Source of the DNA: Bacillota bacterium
Lineage (GTDB): Bacteria; Bacillota; Clostridia; Christensenellales; Borkfalkiaceae
Assembly (NCBI GenBank): GCA_003343765.1
Contig: QAKO01000017.1
Coordinates: 1 to 11,466 of the forward strand
Direction of reading: 5' to 3'
Length of the DNA stretch: 11,466 nt
Numbering within the stretch: the stretch's first letter is position 1; each line of letters begins with the position of its first letter. Below, one piece after another: positions 1 to 6,615 of the stretch. The notes under the pieces are model-generated. The model was not told the DNA's origin, searched no databases, and saw only the letters and a program-made list of their open reading frames with translations. The translations under genes were made by a program, and so were the position numbers.

Positions 1-768
1 GATTCGGACGGGCAAGGCGCGGCATTTGCGGACATAACCTATAGCTTTTATCCTGTTTTTTGTGATTTCTTCAACATTCCCCGGCGCATTTTGCCGCTGG
101 AAGATGATTTTACGCTGGATCTTTCCAAACTTACGAAGATGCAGGCGCAGGGTGTGATCGTTGCAAACCCCAACGCACCGACAGGGATCGGGATCGGCTT
201 ATCCGAAATGGAAAAGTTCATCGCGGAAAACGACCGCATTGTCATTGTAGACGAAGCGTATATGCCTTTTTTCAATGAAAGTGCGGTACCGCTGACGAAA
301 AAATATAAAAATCTGCTGGTTGTCAAGACCTTTTCCAAAGGTTATTCACTGGCGGGGCTTCGCTGCGGATATGCGATCGGGGATGCAACTCTGATTTCGG
401 GGCTCGAGCGCTGCCGCGACAGTTTTAATTCCTACCCTGTGGACAGGATCTGTCAGGCCGTGTGCGCGGCGGCGATTGCAGACAAGGACTATTATTCACA
501 AAAAAACGCCCTCGTCATATCCGAGCGTGAACGTCTGGAAAGGGAGCTTTCTGCGCGCGGGTTCACGGTTCTTCCGTCCAAAGCGAATTTTGTGTTTGCA
601 AAGCATGCGGACAAAGGCGGAAAAGAAATTTATTCGGCTCTGCGCGAACGTGGCGTTCTGGTGCGCTATTTCAATAAACCGCGCATTTCGGATTTTTGCA
701 GGATCACGGTAGGTTCCGCGGCCGAAAACGACGCGCTTCTCACCGCATTGGATGATTTTTTGAAATAA
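1..768 (+). CDS. hisC: Histidinol-phosphate aminotransferase, 3' part (5' end outside window)
   Basis: A PLP-dependent fold type I aminotransferase that converts imidazole-acetol phosphate plus glutamate to histidinol phosphate in cytosolic histidine synthesis. The reading frame is open from base 1 with no start, so about 255 C-terminal codons are present of a family that is usually about 350-360 residues. Visible family marks are the substrate/PLP asparagine motif NPNAPTG, the VDEAY motif whose Asp contacts the PLP pyridine nitrogen, the Schiff-base lysine in TFSKGYSLAGLR (Lys codon at 337-339), and the HisC-like segments DSFNSYPVDR and GVLVRYFNKPRISD. The last two favour HisC over the related threonine-phosphate decarboxylase CobD. 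No other his gene is visible, so this is either a stand-alone copy or the end of an operon to the left. The stop codon lies inside the first unit of a 35-base repeat. Confidence 0.9.
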   Translation, partial: DSDGQGAAFADITYSFYPVFCDFFNIPRRILPLEDDFTLDLSKLTKMQAQGVIVANPNAPTGIGIGLSEMEKFIAENDRIVIVDEAYMPFFNESAVPLTKKYKNLLVVKTFSKGYSLAGLRCGYAIGDATLISGLERCRDSFNSYPVDRICQAVCAAAIADKDYYSQKNALVISERERLERELSARGFTVLPSKANFVFAKHADKGGKEIYSALRERGVLVRYFNKPRISDFCRITVGSAAENDALLTALDDFLK

Positions 769-890
769 CCGCTTAATACTGAAGGCAATATTTTTGGAAA
801 TAACTGTATAATGTTGCGGGCAGTATTTTTTTGAATAACCGTTTCATGTTTCGGATAATATTTTGAAAATAACCGATGAGGTTTTGTAAG
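751..890. repeat. Four degenerate ~35-base tandem units
   Basis: Four units begin near 751, 786, 821 and 856. Each has a T-run, then GAA, then the core ATAACC (ATAACT in unit 2). The cores start at 765, 800, 835 and 869, giving spacings of 35, 35 and 34 bases. The 5' half of each unit is better conserved than the 3' half. The first unit overlaps the hisC stop codon. The period is not a multiple of three and no frame carries a convincing protein, so coding is unlikely. No further unit is seen to the left or right. Confidence 0.6.
831..859 (+). promoter_or_regulatory. Weak candidate SigA promoter for the two genes downstream
   Basis: TTGAAT at 831-836 and GATAAT at 854-859 are separated by 17 bases. 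They match four and five of the six consensus bases respectively. The elements lie inside the 35-base repeats, which are AT-rich and could give such matches by chance. It is the best candidate found between hisC and the gene starting near 1069. Confidence 0.3.
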
Positions 891-1068
891 GCAACCCGAA
901 CGTTGCAAAAATGCAGGCGCATTATTTTAAATCTTTTTGTTTGCGGCTGAAAGAGATCGTGGTTTGGAATTTGCGGAAAAAGCGTCGGCCGATGCCCGTA
1001 TGGGCGGCAGGCTCTTCTTGAAATACGAAAGAAAAGAATCAAACGGGAAGAGATTTCGGAGTATTCGG

Positions 1069-2235
1069 ATGAGCGGATCGCTTTTGGAAGAAGTAAAAAA
1101 AGAGCTGGCATCGCGGGGAGCGGAAACAAGAATTTTGAGTGCCGATAGGGAGCTTGCGTCGATGTTTCGAGCGTATATCCCGACAGGCAGCCGCGCAGTT
1201 TTTCTGTATTCGCAAGAGGGGAAACGTTCGGTAACGGAGTATCTTCTGCGCAGTCTGGAAAGTTTTTTGCCGATCTGCGTTTCGGTGCAGGGCGGAGACT
1301 GGGCGAGTATTTTTTCATTGCCCGACGATATCCGTGTTGCGGTCGGATACGGAAGCGAAGCAATTTTTGCCGCCCGTTTTTTTGCGACCGTGCGTGGCTG
1401 TATGAGCGTTGCCGTGCCGTCTTCCCCGTCGGCGGAAGGATGTTTTGAAAAGCAGGCTCCCGACCCGTTTGCGGGGTATCCGTTGGAATATGCCGATTTT
1501 GTGATTGCCGACGGGAATTGTATGCGTCATCAGTTCGGACAGACGCTTGCCGAAACTTCACTTGCCGCACTGTGTGCGGAAGAGTTGCGCACGGACGCTC
1601 TGTTTTCGGGCAATCGCTATGATATTTCCGCCCTGGAAAGGGTGGCGGAAGCGGTGCGGGAAGCCGGTACGGAGAACGATCCGTCTTTGGAAAAACTTTT
1701 TTTTGCTTCCGCCCTGTACAAATTGATCCTTGACGGATTTCCTGATTTTGCTTGTTGCGGGATGGTTTCGTTTTTAAACAGACGTATGCCGCAAAACAAA
1801 TCAAAAAGTGCTTATGCGGTATTGCGGTACTGCGTACAAAGATATGTGTCTTTTTGCAAAGGCGCAAGGCCGCGGCCCTTTTATGTTCCCGATTATGCAG
1901 GGCGGATGCGCCGTGCGGCGGAAGAGGCGGAAGTTCCGCCTGACGTGGTTTTTAAGAATGTTACAGTGCCGCATGCGGAAGAAAGTTTTGCAAGGGTGCG
2001 CATTTTTTTGGAAAGCCGACGGAAAATGTGCGTGTCGGCGGCGTTGCTTTCGGACTTTGTGCAAAAAGTAGCGCGCGGGTATTACATAGCGGAGCAGTCC
2101 GTACTGCCGCAGTTTCCGTTGTCGGAGGCGTACGATCTTTCGGCGGAACTGACACCTCTTCTTTCGGTTCCCGTGCTGGAACGTGAGTTCGGGCTTTTGT
2201 GCCGGGAAGAAAAAAGGTGCGCGTCGGGTGTTTAG
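1069..2235 (+). CDS. Degenerate glycerol-1-phosphate dehydrogenase / iron-alcohol-dehydrogenase-like protein, function unknown
   Basis: Encodes 388 residues from ATG 1069, which has GGAG at 1058-1061 seven bases upstream. An in-frame TTG at 937 would add 44 residues but has no visible ribosome site. The N-terminal half resembles the NAD-binding part of the dehydroquinate synthase/Fe-ADH superfamily, closest to AraM/glycerol-1-phosphate dehydrogenase: VAVGYGSEAI (residues 91-99) sits where the glycine-rich VGSGTIND loop is expected, VPSSPSAEG (116-124) where the TAPSMDG motif is, and VIADG (135-139) follows. The spacing between the first two motifs agrees with the family. The usual metal-ligand Asp of GFGD appears as Gln in HQFGQTL (144-150), and I see no counterpart of the two ligand histidines. 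The protein is probably not a normal metal-dependent dehydrogenase. It is soluble, with no signal peptide or membrane segment, and 75 bases separate it from the next gene, so they may be co-transcribed. The fold assignment is inference. Confidence 0.55.
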   Translation: MSGSLLEEVKKELASRGAETRILSADRELASMFRAYIPTGSRAVFLYSQEGKRSVTEYLLRSLESFLPICVSVQGGDWASIFSLPDDIRVAVGYGSEAIFAARFFATVRGCMSVAVPSSPSAEGCFEKQAPDPFAGYPLEYADFVIADGNCMRHQFGQTLAETSLAALCAEELRTDALFSGNRYDISALERVAEAVREAGTENDPSLEKLFFASALYKLILDGFPDFACCGMVSFLNRRMPQNKSKSAYAVLRYCVQRYVSFCKGARPRPFYVPDYAGRMRRAAEEAEVPPDVVFKNVTVPHAEESFARVRIFLESRRKMCVSAALLSDFVQKVARGYYIAEQSVLPQFPLSEAYDLSAELTPLLSVPVLEREFGLLCREEKRCASGV

Positions 2236-2310
2236 AAAATACGCATCGGGTTCTTTCAGTGAGCCGCTCCGATATTGTTGCGGCGGAAAGGGTTGCGAAG
2301 GGAAAAGAGA

Positions 2311-3222
2311 ATGCCATATATACAAATGAATTGCAAAAATTGCGGGGCGCCTTTGGAACGGCAGGGCGATGTTTTTGTCTGCGGTCATTGCGGATCGCGT
2401 GTTTTTCGAATTCTGGATGCGAAGATCGAGGCTGGGCAGGATATCTTGAGTCGCGAAGAATTTGAAAAAGCGTTGCAAGAGCAGAAAAATACAGCGGGAG
2501 CGGATTTGGGGGATGTTCTGCGGCGGTTCGATGCGGGATCGGGGCTTTTGAATGCGCAGTTGAAGCAGGCTTCTGTTTTATTGCACGACGGCAAGCCGTA
2601 TGCGGTTGAAGAAGCTTTGGAAGGCGTTCCGGATACGATATTTGCGGCGGAGCGTCTGCGGTTGCTGGCGCAGACAGGGGCGAAAGACGAACAGAGCCTT
2701 TCCATGTGGGCGGGTGATCTTCGTTCTTCGGAACATTTTGAGCGCGTGATGGCACTTGCCGATTTTGAGCAAAAGCGGGTTTACGAACACATTGCGGCGG
2801 TGTGCGAAGAGAATAAAAAGATCGCGGACGAGATCGCGCAGGGCAACAAACTCATGAAGGCGCAGGCATACGAGGATGCCGAACGGTATGCGGCGGTGAT
2901 GTGCGGATTTTATCCTGCAAAATCGCGGGCGTGGGAACTGCTGATCGCGGCGCGTTGCGCGAAAGACGAAAATTACGATCCTGCGCGCGATCTGGAATTT
3001 TTTATGCGTTGTCCGGATTTTGAGATGACTTACGGGCGGCCTTTGGACGGCGTCTTACCGCAGAACGTCAGCCCGATCATCCGCGATCGGGTACGGGAAA
3101 CAGAAAGAAAAAAACAGAAATCGGCGGCTTTTTGGAAAAAAGCGGTAGCTTCCGCGATCACCCTTGCCGGCCTTGCCGTCCTGGCGCTCGTGTGGGCGTT
3201 CCTGGAAAAACTGTTTTCCTGA
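2311..3222 (+). CDS. Zinc-ribbon protein with C-terminal membrane anchor, function unknown
   Basis: Encodes 303 residues from ATG 2311, preceded by AAGGG at about 2298-2302. An in-frame TTG at 2275 would extend it by 12 residues, but the zinc ribbon starts right after the ATG, which favours 2311. Residues 8-27 form a C-x2-C...C-x2-C zinc ribbon (Cys 8, 11, 24, 27). The middle is helical and rich in Ala, Glu and Lys; a stretch near residues 180-215 reads like a single TPR-type helix pair, which is a weak impression. Residues about 278-297 are one hydrophobic helix followed by a short charged tail. Most of the chain would therefore face the cytosol, with the C-terminus anchored in the membrane. 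Zinc-ribbon plus single-helix proteins are common in Firmicutes and mostly uncharacterised. It follows the dehydrogenase-like gene on the same strand and is convergent with citrate synthase. Confidence 0.75.
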   Translation: MPYIQMNCKNCGAPLERQGDVFVCGHCGSRVFRILDAKIEAGQDILSREEFEKALQEQKNTAGADLGDVLRRFDAGSGLLNAQLKQASVLLHDGKPYAVEEALEGVPDTIFAAERLRLLAQTGAKDEQSLSMWAGDLRSSEHFERVMALADFEQKRVYEHIAAVCEENKKIADEIAQGNKLMKAQAYEDAERYAAVMCGFYPAKSRAWELLIAARCAKDENYDPARDLEFFMRCPDFEMTYGRPLDGVLPQNVSPIIRDRVRETERKKQKSAAFWKKAVASAITLAGLAVLALVWAFLEKLFS

Positions 3223-3283
3223 TCGGGAAAGTGTGAATGGTTTTAAAAAATAAAACGTCTCTTTAAAAACAAAAATAAAGAAA

Positions 3284-3316
3284 GCGCGGCGCGCAAAATA
3301 CATTTGCGCGCCGCGC
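3284..3316 (-). terminator. Rho-independent terminator of the citrate synthase transcript
   Basis: A perfect 14-base-pair stem (arms 3284-3297 and 3303-3316, very G+C rich) with loop ATACA. Read on the minus strand, the stem is followed by a T-rich stretch (complement of the A-rich 3262-3283), as expected for an intrinsic terminator. On the plus strand no T-run follows, so it is not a good terminator for the zinc-ribbon gene. Confidence 0.75.
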
Positions 3317-3336
3317 CTGCAAAATCGGGCATTGTC

Positions 3337-3381
3337 CCAACATAAGCGCCCTCCGGCTCAGCCGGAGGGCGCTTATGTTGG
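3337..3381. repeat. Long perfect palindrome, 22-base arms around one base
   Basis: Arms 3337-3358 and 3360-3381 are exact reverse complements around a single C at 3359. The core is GCGCCCTCCGGCT and its complement. No T-run follows on either strand, so it is not a classical intrinsic terminator. It lies between the citrate synthase stop codon and the minus-strand terminator, so it would be transcribed in the 3' end of the citrate synthase mRNA. It could be a dispersed palindromic element or an mRNA-stabilising stem; other genome copies cannot be seen from here. Confidence 0.7.
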
Positions 3382-3440
3382 ATGGAAAAGTTAAACCTCA
3401 AGCCGCGTCTTGCAAACGGATTTGCCTGCCGCGGGAAGTA

Positions 3441-4835
3441 TCAGTTTTCACTGCGTTCTTCAAGGGGGACGTACTTACGCCGTTTTGCGACGGCCTGGTA
3501 GCCGGGGCGGATGATCTTTCCTCCGTTTGTGATCTCTTCCATGCGGTGGGCAGACCAGCCCGCGATACGCGAAACCGCAAAGAAGGGTGTATAAAGTTCG
3601 CGGGGGAGATTGAGCATATCGTAGACGAAGCCCGAATAGAAGTCCACGTTTGCGGCGACGCCTTTATAAATTTTTCTTTTTTCGGCGATGAGTTCGGCGG
3701 CTGCCTGCGCGACATAGTTGCGCATTTCGTATTCTTTTTCCATATGTTTTTCGGCGGCGAGTTTTTCCGCGAAGGATCGGAGAATATCGGCGCGCGGGTC
3801 GGAAAGCGAATACACGGCGTGACCCATACCGTAAACGAGTCCGGTGTGATCGTAAGCGTCTTTATCGAGAATACGTGCGACGTAATCTTTGAGTTTGCCG
3901 CGGTCGAAGTCTGGCACGTTGGCTTTGATGTTGTCGAACATTTCGCAGACTTTGATGTTGGCGCCGCCGTGTTTAGGGCCTTTGAGAGAGCCGAGAGATG
4001 CCGCAACCGACGAATACGTATCCGTTCCGGAAGATGTTACGACGTGTGTGGTGAACGTGGAGTTGTTACCGCCGCCGTGTTCGGCATGAAGCACGAGACA
4101 CAGATCGAGTACTTCCGCTTCCAGCTCGGTGTATTTGCAGTCCTCGCGGAGCATATAGAGAATATTTTCGGCGGTAGAAAGTTCTTTGCGCGGTTTATGA
4201 ATGAACAGCGACGCGTCCGAATGGTAATACTGATATGCTTTCTGGCTGTAAACGGTGAGCAGCGGGAATTGAGCGATCAGCTGCAGTGACTGCCGCAGAA
4301 CATTTTTCTTGGAGATATCGTCCGCCTTCGGATCGTATGAGTACAGGGAAAGCACGCACCGTGCGAGCATGTTCATCATGTCTTTGGAAGGTGCTTTCAT
4401 GATAATATCGCGGACGAATGAGGGGGGCAGTGTGCGGAAATCGCCTAAAATCTCGCAAAACCGCTTCAGCTGCGATTCAGAGGGCAGCTGCCCGAACAAA
4501 AGAAGGTACGTCGCTTCTTCAAAATCGAAACGGCGTCCCATCGCTCCTTTTACGAGCTCGCGCACGTTTATGCCGCGGTAATACAGTTCTCCGTCGGCGG
4601 GGATCTTGTTCCCGTCGGCATCCTTTCCGAAAGCGACGATTTCAGAGATCTCTGTCAGACCGCAGACCACGCCGTTTCCGTTGATGTCGCGCAGACCGCG
4701 CTTTACGTCGTATTTTTCGTAAAGTTTGGGATTGATAATGTCGCTTTTGCTCGCCATTTTGGTGAGCTCCATGATGTCTTGTGAATACTTGGAATATTTA
4801 TTTAATACGTGTTCTCGGATTTCTGAATACTCCAT
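3441..4835 (-). CDS. gltA: Citrate synthase
   Basis: Condenses acetyl-CoA and oxaloacetate to citrate in the cytosol. In fermentative clostridia this usually feeds 2-oxoglutarate and glutamate synthesis rather than a full TCA cycle. It encodes 464 residues, longer than the roughly 430 of E. coli GltA, with a family-like N-terminal extension. Catalytic residues are visible: His289 in GPKHGGAN (equivalent to E. coli His264), His339 in YGMGHAVY (His305) and Asp398 in NVDFYSG (Asp362). Substrate-binding His253 is in LHAEHGGGN, and the C-terminal SRIAGWSAHRMEE carries the conserved Arg. A methylcitrate synthase cannot be excluded from sequence, but no prp genes are near. ATG 4833-4835 is preceded by an AAGGAGG ribosome site (4841-4847) with a five-base spacer. 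It is divergent from the hydrogenase operon and convergent with the zinc-ribbon gene. Confidence 0.95.
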   Translation of the reverse strand: MEYSEIREHVLNKYSKYSQDIMELTKMASKSDIINPKLYEKYDVKRGLRDINGNGVVCGLTEISEIVAFGKDADGNKIPADGELYYRGINVRELVKGAMGRRFDFEEATYLLLFGQLPSESQLKRFCEILGDFRTLPPSFVRDIIMKAPSKDMMNMLARCVLSLYSYDPKADDISKKNVLRQSLQLIAQFPLLTVYSQKAYQYYHSDASLFIHKPRKELSTAENILYMLREDCKYTELEAEVLDLCLVLHAEHGGGNNSTFTTHVVTSSGTDTYSSVAASLGSLKGPKHGGANIKVCEMFDNIKANVPDFDRGKLKDYVARILDKDAYDHTGLVYGMGHAVYSLSDPRADILRSFAEKLAAEKHMEKEYEMRNYVAQAAAELIAEKRKIYKGVAANVDFYSGFVYDMLNLPRELYTPFFAVSRIAGWSAHRMEEITNGGKIIRPGYQAVAKRRKYVPLEERSEN

Positions 4836-4890
4836 GACAACCTCCTTGCGGCAATATTTTAAAATTATTCATATTTGTGTAATTTTATTC

Positions 4891-4919
4891 ATTATAACAC
4901 ACTTGGAAAAAAAAGTCAA
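4891..4919 (-). promoter_or_regulatory. Near-consensus SigA promoter of citrate synthase
   Basis: On the minus strand TTGACT (complement of 4914-4919) and TATAAT (complement of 4891-4896) are separated by exactly 17 bases. Transcription would start near 4884 and give a leader of about 50 bases. Two direct copies of ATGAATAA (complements of 4885-4892 and 4865-4872), 20 bases apart, overlap the -10 edge and the start of the transcript and may be an operator. Confidence 0.85.
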
Positions 4920-5082
4920 GTCAGGTAATTTTTCAAGGATTTTGCGGCATATTCTGAAGACAAGGGAAATTATTTTATCAAAAAATATTGCCGTTTGCGG
5001 CGTTTTTTATGCGGAAATATACAGCCGATACGCAAAGCACCGAAAAAATTTGAAAGGGAACGTTAATATATTAAAAAATTTA
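4920..5082. other. AT-rich spacer between divergent promoters
   Basis: No gene is supported here. The stretch is AT-rich. The only structure noticed is a small GCCG/CGGC hairpin (4990-5001, loop TTTG) followed by GTTTTTT, which resembles a weak plus-strand terminator or a chance match. It separates the citrate synthase promoter from the hydrogenase promoter. Confidence 0.5.
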
Positions 5083-5111
5083 TTGAAAATTGTTTGTTAT
5101 TGTGATAGAAT
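5083..5111 (+). promoter_or_regulatory. SigA promoter of the hydrogenase operon
   Basis: TTGAAA at 5083-5088 and TAGAAT at 5106-5111 are separated by 17 bases. Transcription would start near 5118, giving a leader of about 60 bases before the TTG start at 5179. A small TGTTGAACA inverted repeat (5117-5125) lies at the expected start site. No complete Rex-type palindrome was found. Confidence 0.75.
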
Positions 5112-5178
5112 AATAGTGTTGAACAATATAAAACGGGGAAGTGTACGCTTTACCCGATTACATCGGAGGTAGGTTTCA

Positions 5179-5679
5179 TTGGCTAAGAAAATCGACGTGC
5201 CGTTTAACGGAACGAAAGAGCAGGAAGAGAAGCTGCGCGCGGAGCTTGCTCAGCTGAAAAAGCGCGGCGATAACGGATTGATGATCGCGGCGTTGCAGAA
5301 GGCGCAGGATATTTACGGGTATCTGCCTGAAGCGGTGCAGCAGATCATAGCGGACGAACTGGGGGTATCCTTGGCGGAAGTATACGGAGTTGCGACGTTT
5401 TATGCGCAGTTTTCGTTGTATCCGAAGGGGCAGTACAAGATCGGGGTATGTCTCGGAACGGCATGTTATGTCAAAGGTTCGGGGGATGTTTATAAAAAGA
5501 TCTGCGACACGCTGAAGATCGAAGGCGGGCAGTGTACGGACGATCTGAAGTTTTCGCTGGACGCAACGCGTTGTATCGGCTGCTGCGGATTGGCGCCGGT
5601 CATGACGGTGAACGATGACGTATACGGAAAAGTGAGCGTAGAAGAAGTCGAAGGGATCCTGGCGAAATACAGGGACTAA
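5179..5679 (+). CDS. hndA: NADH/NADP-linked [FeFe] hydrogenase, NuoE-like [2Fe-2S] subunit
   Basis: A 166-residue homologue of the 24-kDa NuoE subunit of complex I, equivalent to HndA or HydC of cytosolic multi-subunit hydrogenases. The C-terminal thioredoxin-like domain carries the [2Fe-2S] ligands Cys91 and Cys96 (CLGTAC) and Cys132 and Cys136 (CIGCC), the pattern C-x4-C...C-x3-C. The N-terminal helical part includes the usual QDIYGYLP segment and the EVYGVATFY segment. It would pass electrons to or from the NuoF-like subunit encoded two genes later. The start is TTG: GGAGG at 5165-5169 lies nine bases before it, and no in-frame ATG precedes the conserved region. It is the first gene of the operon; the next gene starts one base after its stop codon. 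Confidence 0.93.
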   Translation: MAKKIDVPFNGTKEQEEKLRAELAQLKKRGDNGLMIAALQKAQDIYGYLPEAVQQIIADELGVSLAEVYGVATFYAQFSLYPKGQYKIGVCLGTACYVKGSGDVYKKICDTLKIEGGQCTDDLKFSLDATRCIGCCGLAPVMTVNDDVYGKVSVEEVEGILAKYRD

Positions 5680-5680
5680 G

Positions 5681-6232
5681 ATGCGTGAGTTAGCGCTGAA
5701 CGTTCTGGATATCACGGAAAATTCGCTGTCGGCAGGGGCGAAGAACATTGCGATCGCGCTGCGTGCCGATTTTGAGAGGGATGAAATGGAGATCCGTATC
5801 CGCGATGATGGTTGCGGAATGGATGCTCAAATGCTTGCACGTGTGACCGATCCGTTTACGACGACGCGTACGACGCGCAAAGTCGGAATGGGGTTGCCGC
5901 TGTTCAAGTTTTCGGCGGAAAGCGCGGGCGGAGATTTTTCCGTGAAATCGGAGAAGGGGAAAGGAACCGAGGTATGCGCACGGTATAAGATCGGGCATAT
6001 CGATCGTATGCCGCTGGGGGATTTCGGCGGAGTGATTCTGCAGCTGATCACCATGAACCCGGACGTTGATTTTCTCGTGAGCGTGGAAAGCGACGGGAAA
6101 AAGGCGGTACTGGATACGAAAGAATTCCGTGCGGTACTGGAGGGAATTCCTCTGGACGCGCCGCAGGTGCGCACCTTTTTGCGGGATTACATACAAGAAA
6201 ATTTAGTTACCATATATGGAGGTAGGTTATGA
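5681..6232 (+). CDS. Stand-alone histidine-kinase-type ATPase in the hydrogenase operon
   Basis: A 183-residue protein with a GHKL/HATPase_c domain and no histidine phosphoacceptor domain, sensor or membrane segment. ATP-binding boxes are visible: N box DITENS (residues 10-15), G1 box DDGCGM (42-47), DPFTTTR (57-63), G2 box GMGLPL (69-74) and GKGTEV (93-98). Residues about 100-183, containing HIDRMPLGD, form a C-terminal extension of unknown role. Related ATPase genes are known beside NuoE-like subunits in other clostridial hydrogenase operons, but I know of no settled function. Regulation, anti-sigma-like partner switching or assembly are guesses. It is almost certainly co-translated: it starts one base after the upstream stop, and its stop codon overlaps the next start (ATGA at 6229-6232), with the next gene's GGAGG inside its own 3' end. 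Confidence 0.85.
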   Translation: MRELALNVLDITENSLSAGAKNIAIALRADFERDEMEIRIRDDGCGMDAQMLARVTDPFTTTRTTRKVGMGLPLFKFSAESAGGDFSVKSEKGKGTEVCARYKIGHIDRMPLGDFGGVILQLITMNPDVDFLVSVESDGKKAVLDTKEFRAVLEGIPLDAPQVRTFLRDYIQENLVTIYGGRL

Positions 6233-6594
6233 AGAGTTTGGAAGAACTGCGGGCGTTGCGGGAAAAGATGAAATCGCAGACAGACAATCGCAGTGTAGCC
6301 GGATCGGATGAAACGGTTATAAAAGTGGGGATGGCGACGTGCGGGATCGCGGCGGGCGCGCGGCCGGTTTTAGACGCACTGTTGGAAGAAGCGGATAAAA
6401 GACATCTGCACAATGTGAGCATATCGCAGACGGGATGCATCGGGATGTGTCGTCTGGAGCCGATCGTTGAAATATTCAGAGACGGTCAGAAATTTACATA
6501 CGTGCATATGACGGCAGACAAAGCGCGCAAGGTCATGAATGACCATGTCGTGAACGGGAATCCGTGCAAGGAATACCTGATCAGCGAGAATTAA
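6229..6594 (+). CDS. hndB: Thioredoxin-like [2Fe-2S] ferredoxin subunit (HndB-like)
   Basis: A 121-residue protein of the thioredoxin-like [2Fe-2S] ferredoxin family, found as HndB or an equivalent in hydrogenase operons. It would relay electrons within the complex. The motif VGMATCGIAAGARPV (Cys38) and the pair Cys70/Cys74 in TGCIGMCRLEP are typical. A fourth core cysteine between Cys38 and Cys70 is absent, so the cluster would need another ligand; Cys113 near the C-terminus (NPCKEYL) is a candidate. From memory, several relatives also show only three core cysteines, so this may be normal for the subfamily. The start overlaps the ATPase stop codon (ATGA), with GGAGG just upstream. Confidence 0.85.
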   Translation: MKSLEELRALREKMKSQTDNRSVAGSDETVIKVGMATCGIAAGARPVLDALLEEADKRHLHNVSISQTGCIGMCRLEPIVEIFRDGQKFTYVHMTADKARKVMNDHVVNGNPCKEYLISEN

Positions 6595-6615
6595 GGGCGG
6601 AGGAGATAAGACCAA

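Noticed and set aside
751..890. Repeat array as a CRISPR
   Set aside because: The units are contiguous and degenerate, with only ~20 conserved bases and no unique spacers of constant length between exact repeats; no cas gene is present.
911..1068. Small open frames before the dehydrogenase-like gene, including ATG 911 (36 codons) and the TTG 937 extension
   Set aside because: No ribosome site, no recognisable residues, and the frames are short and overlapping; the ATG at 1069 has a good ribosome site.
3375..4289. Plus-strand frame opposite citrate synthase
   Set aside because: The minus strand encodes a complete citrate synthase with catalytic residues; the plus frame has no recognisable domain.
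4990..5008. GCCG hairpin followed by GTTTTTT as a terminator
   Set aside because: The stem is only four base pairs and no plus-strand gene lies upstream to be terminated.
5083..5130. Rex redox-repressor operator at the hydrogenase promoter
   Set aside because: TTGT and AACAA half-sites are present, but no 18-base window matches TTGTTAA-N4-TTAACAA on both halves.
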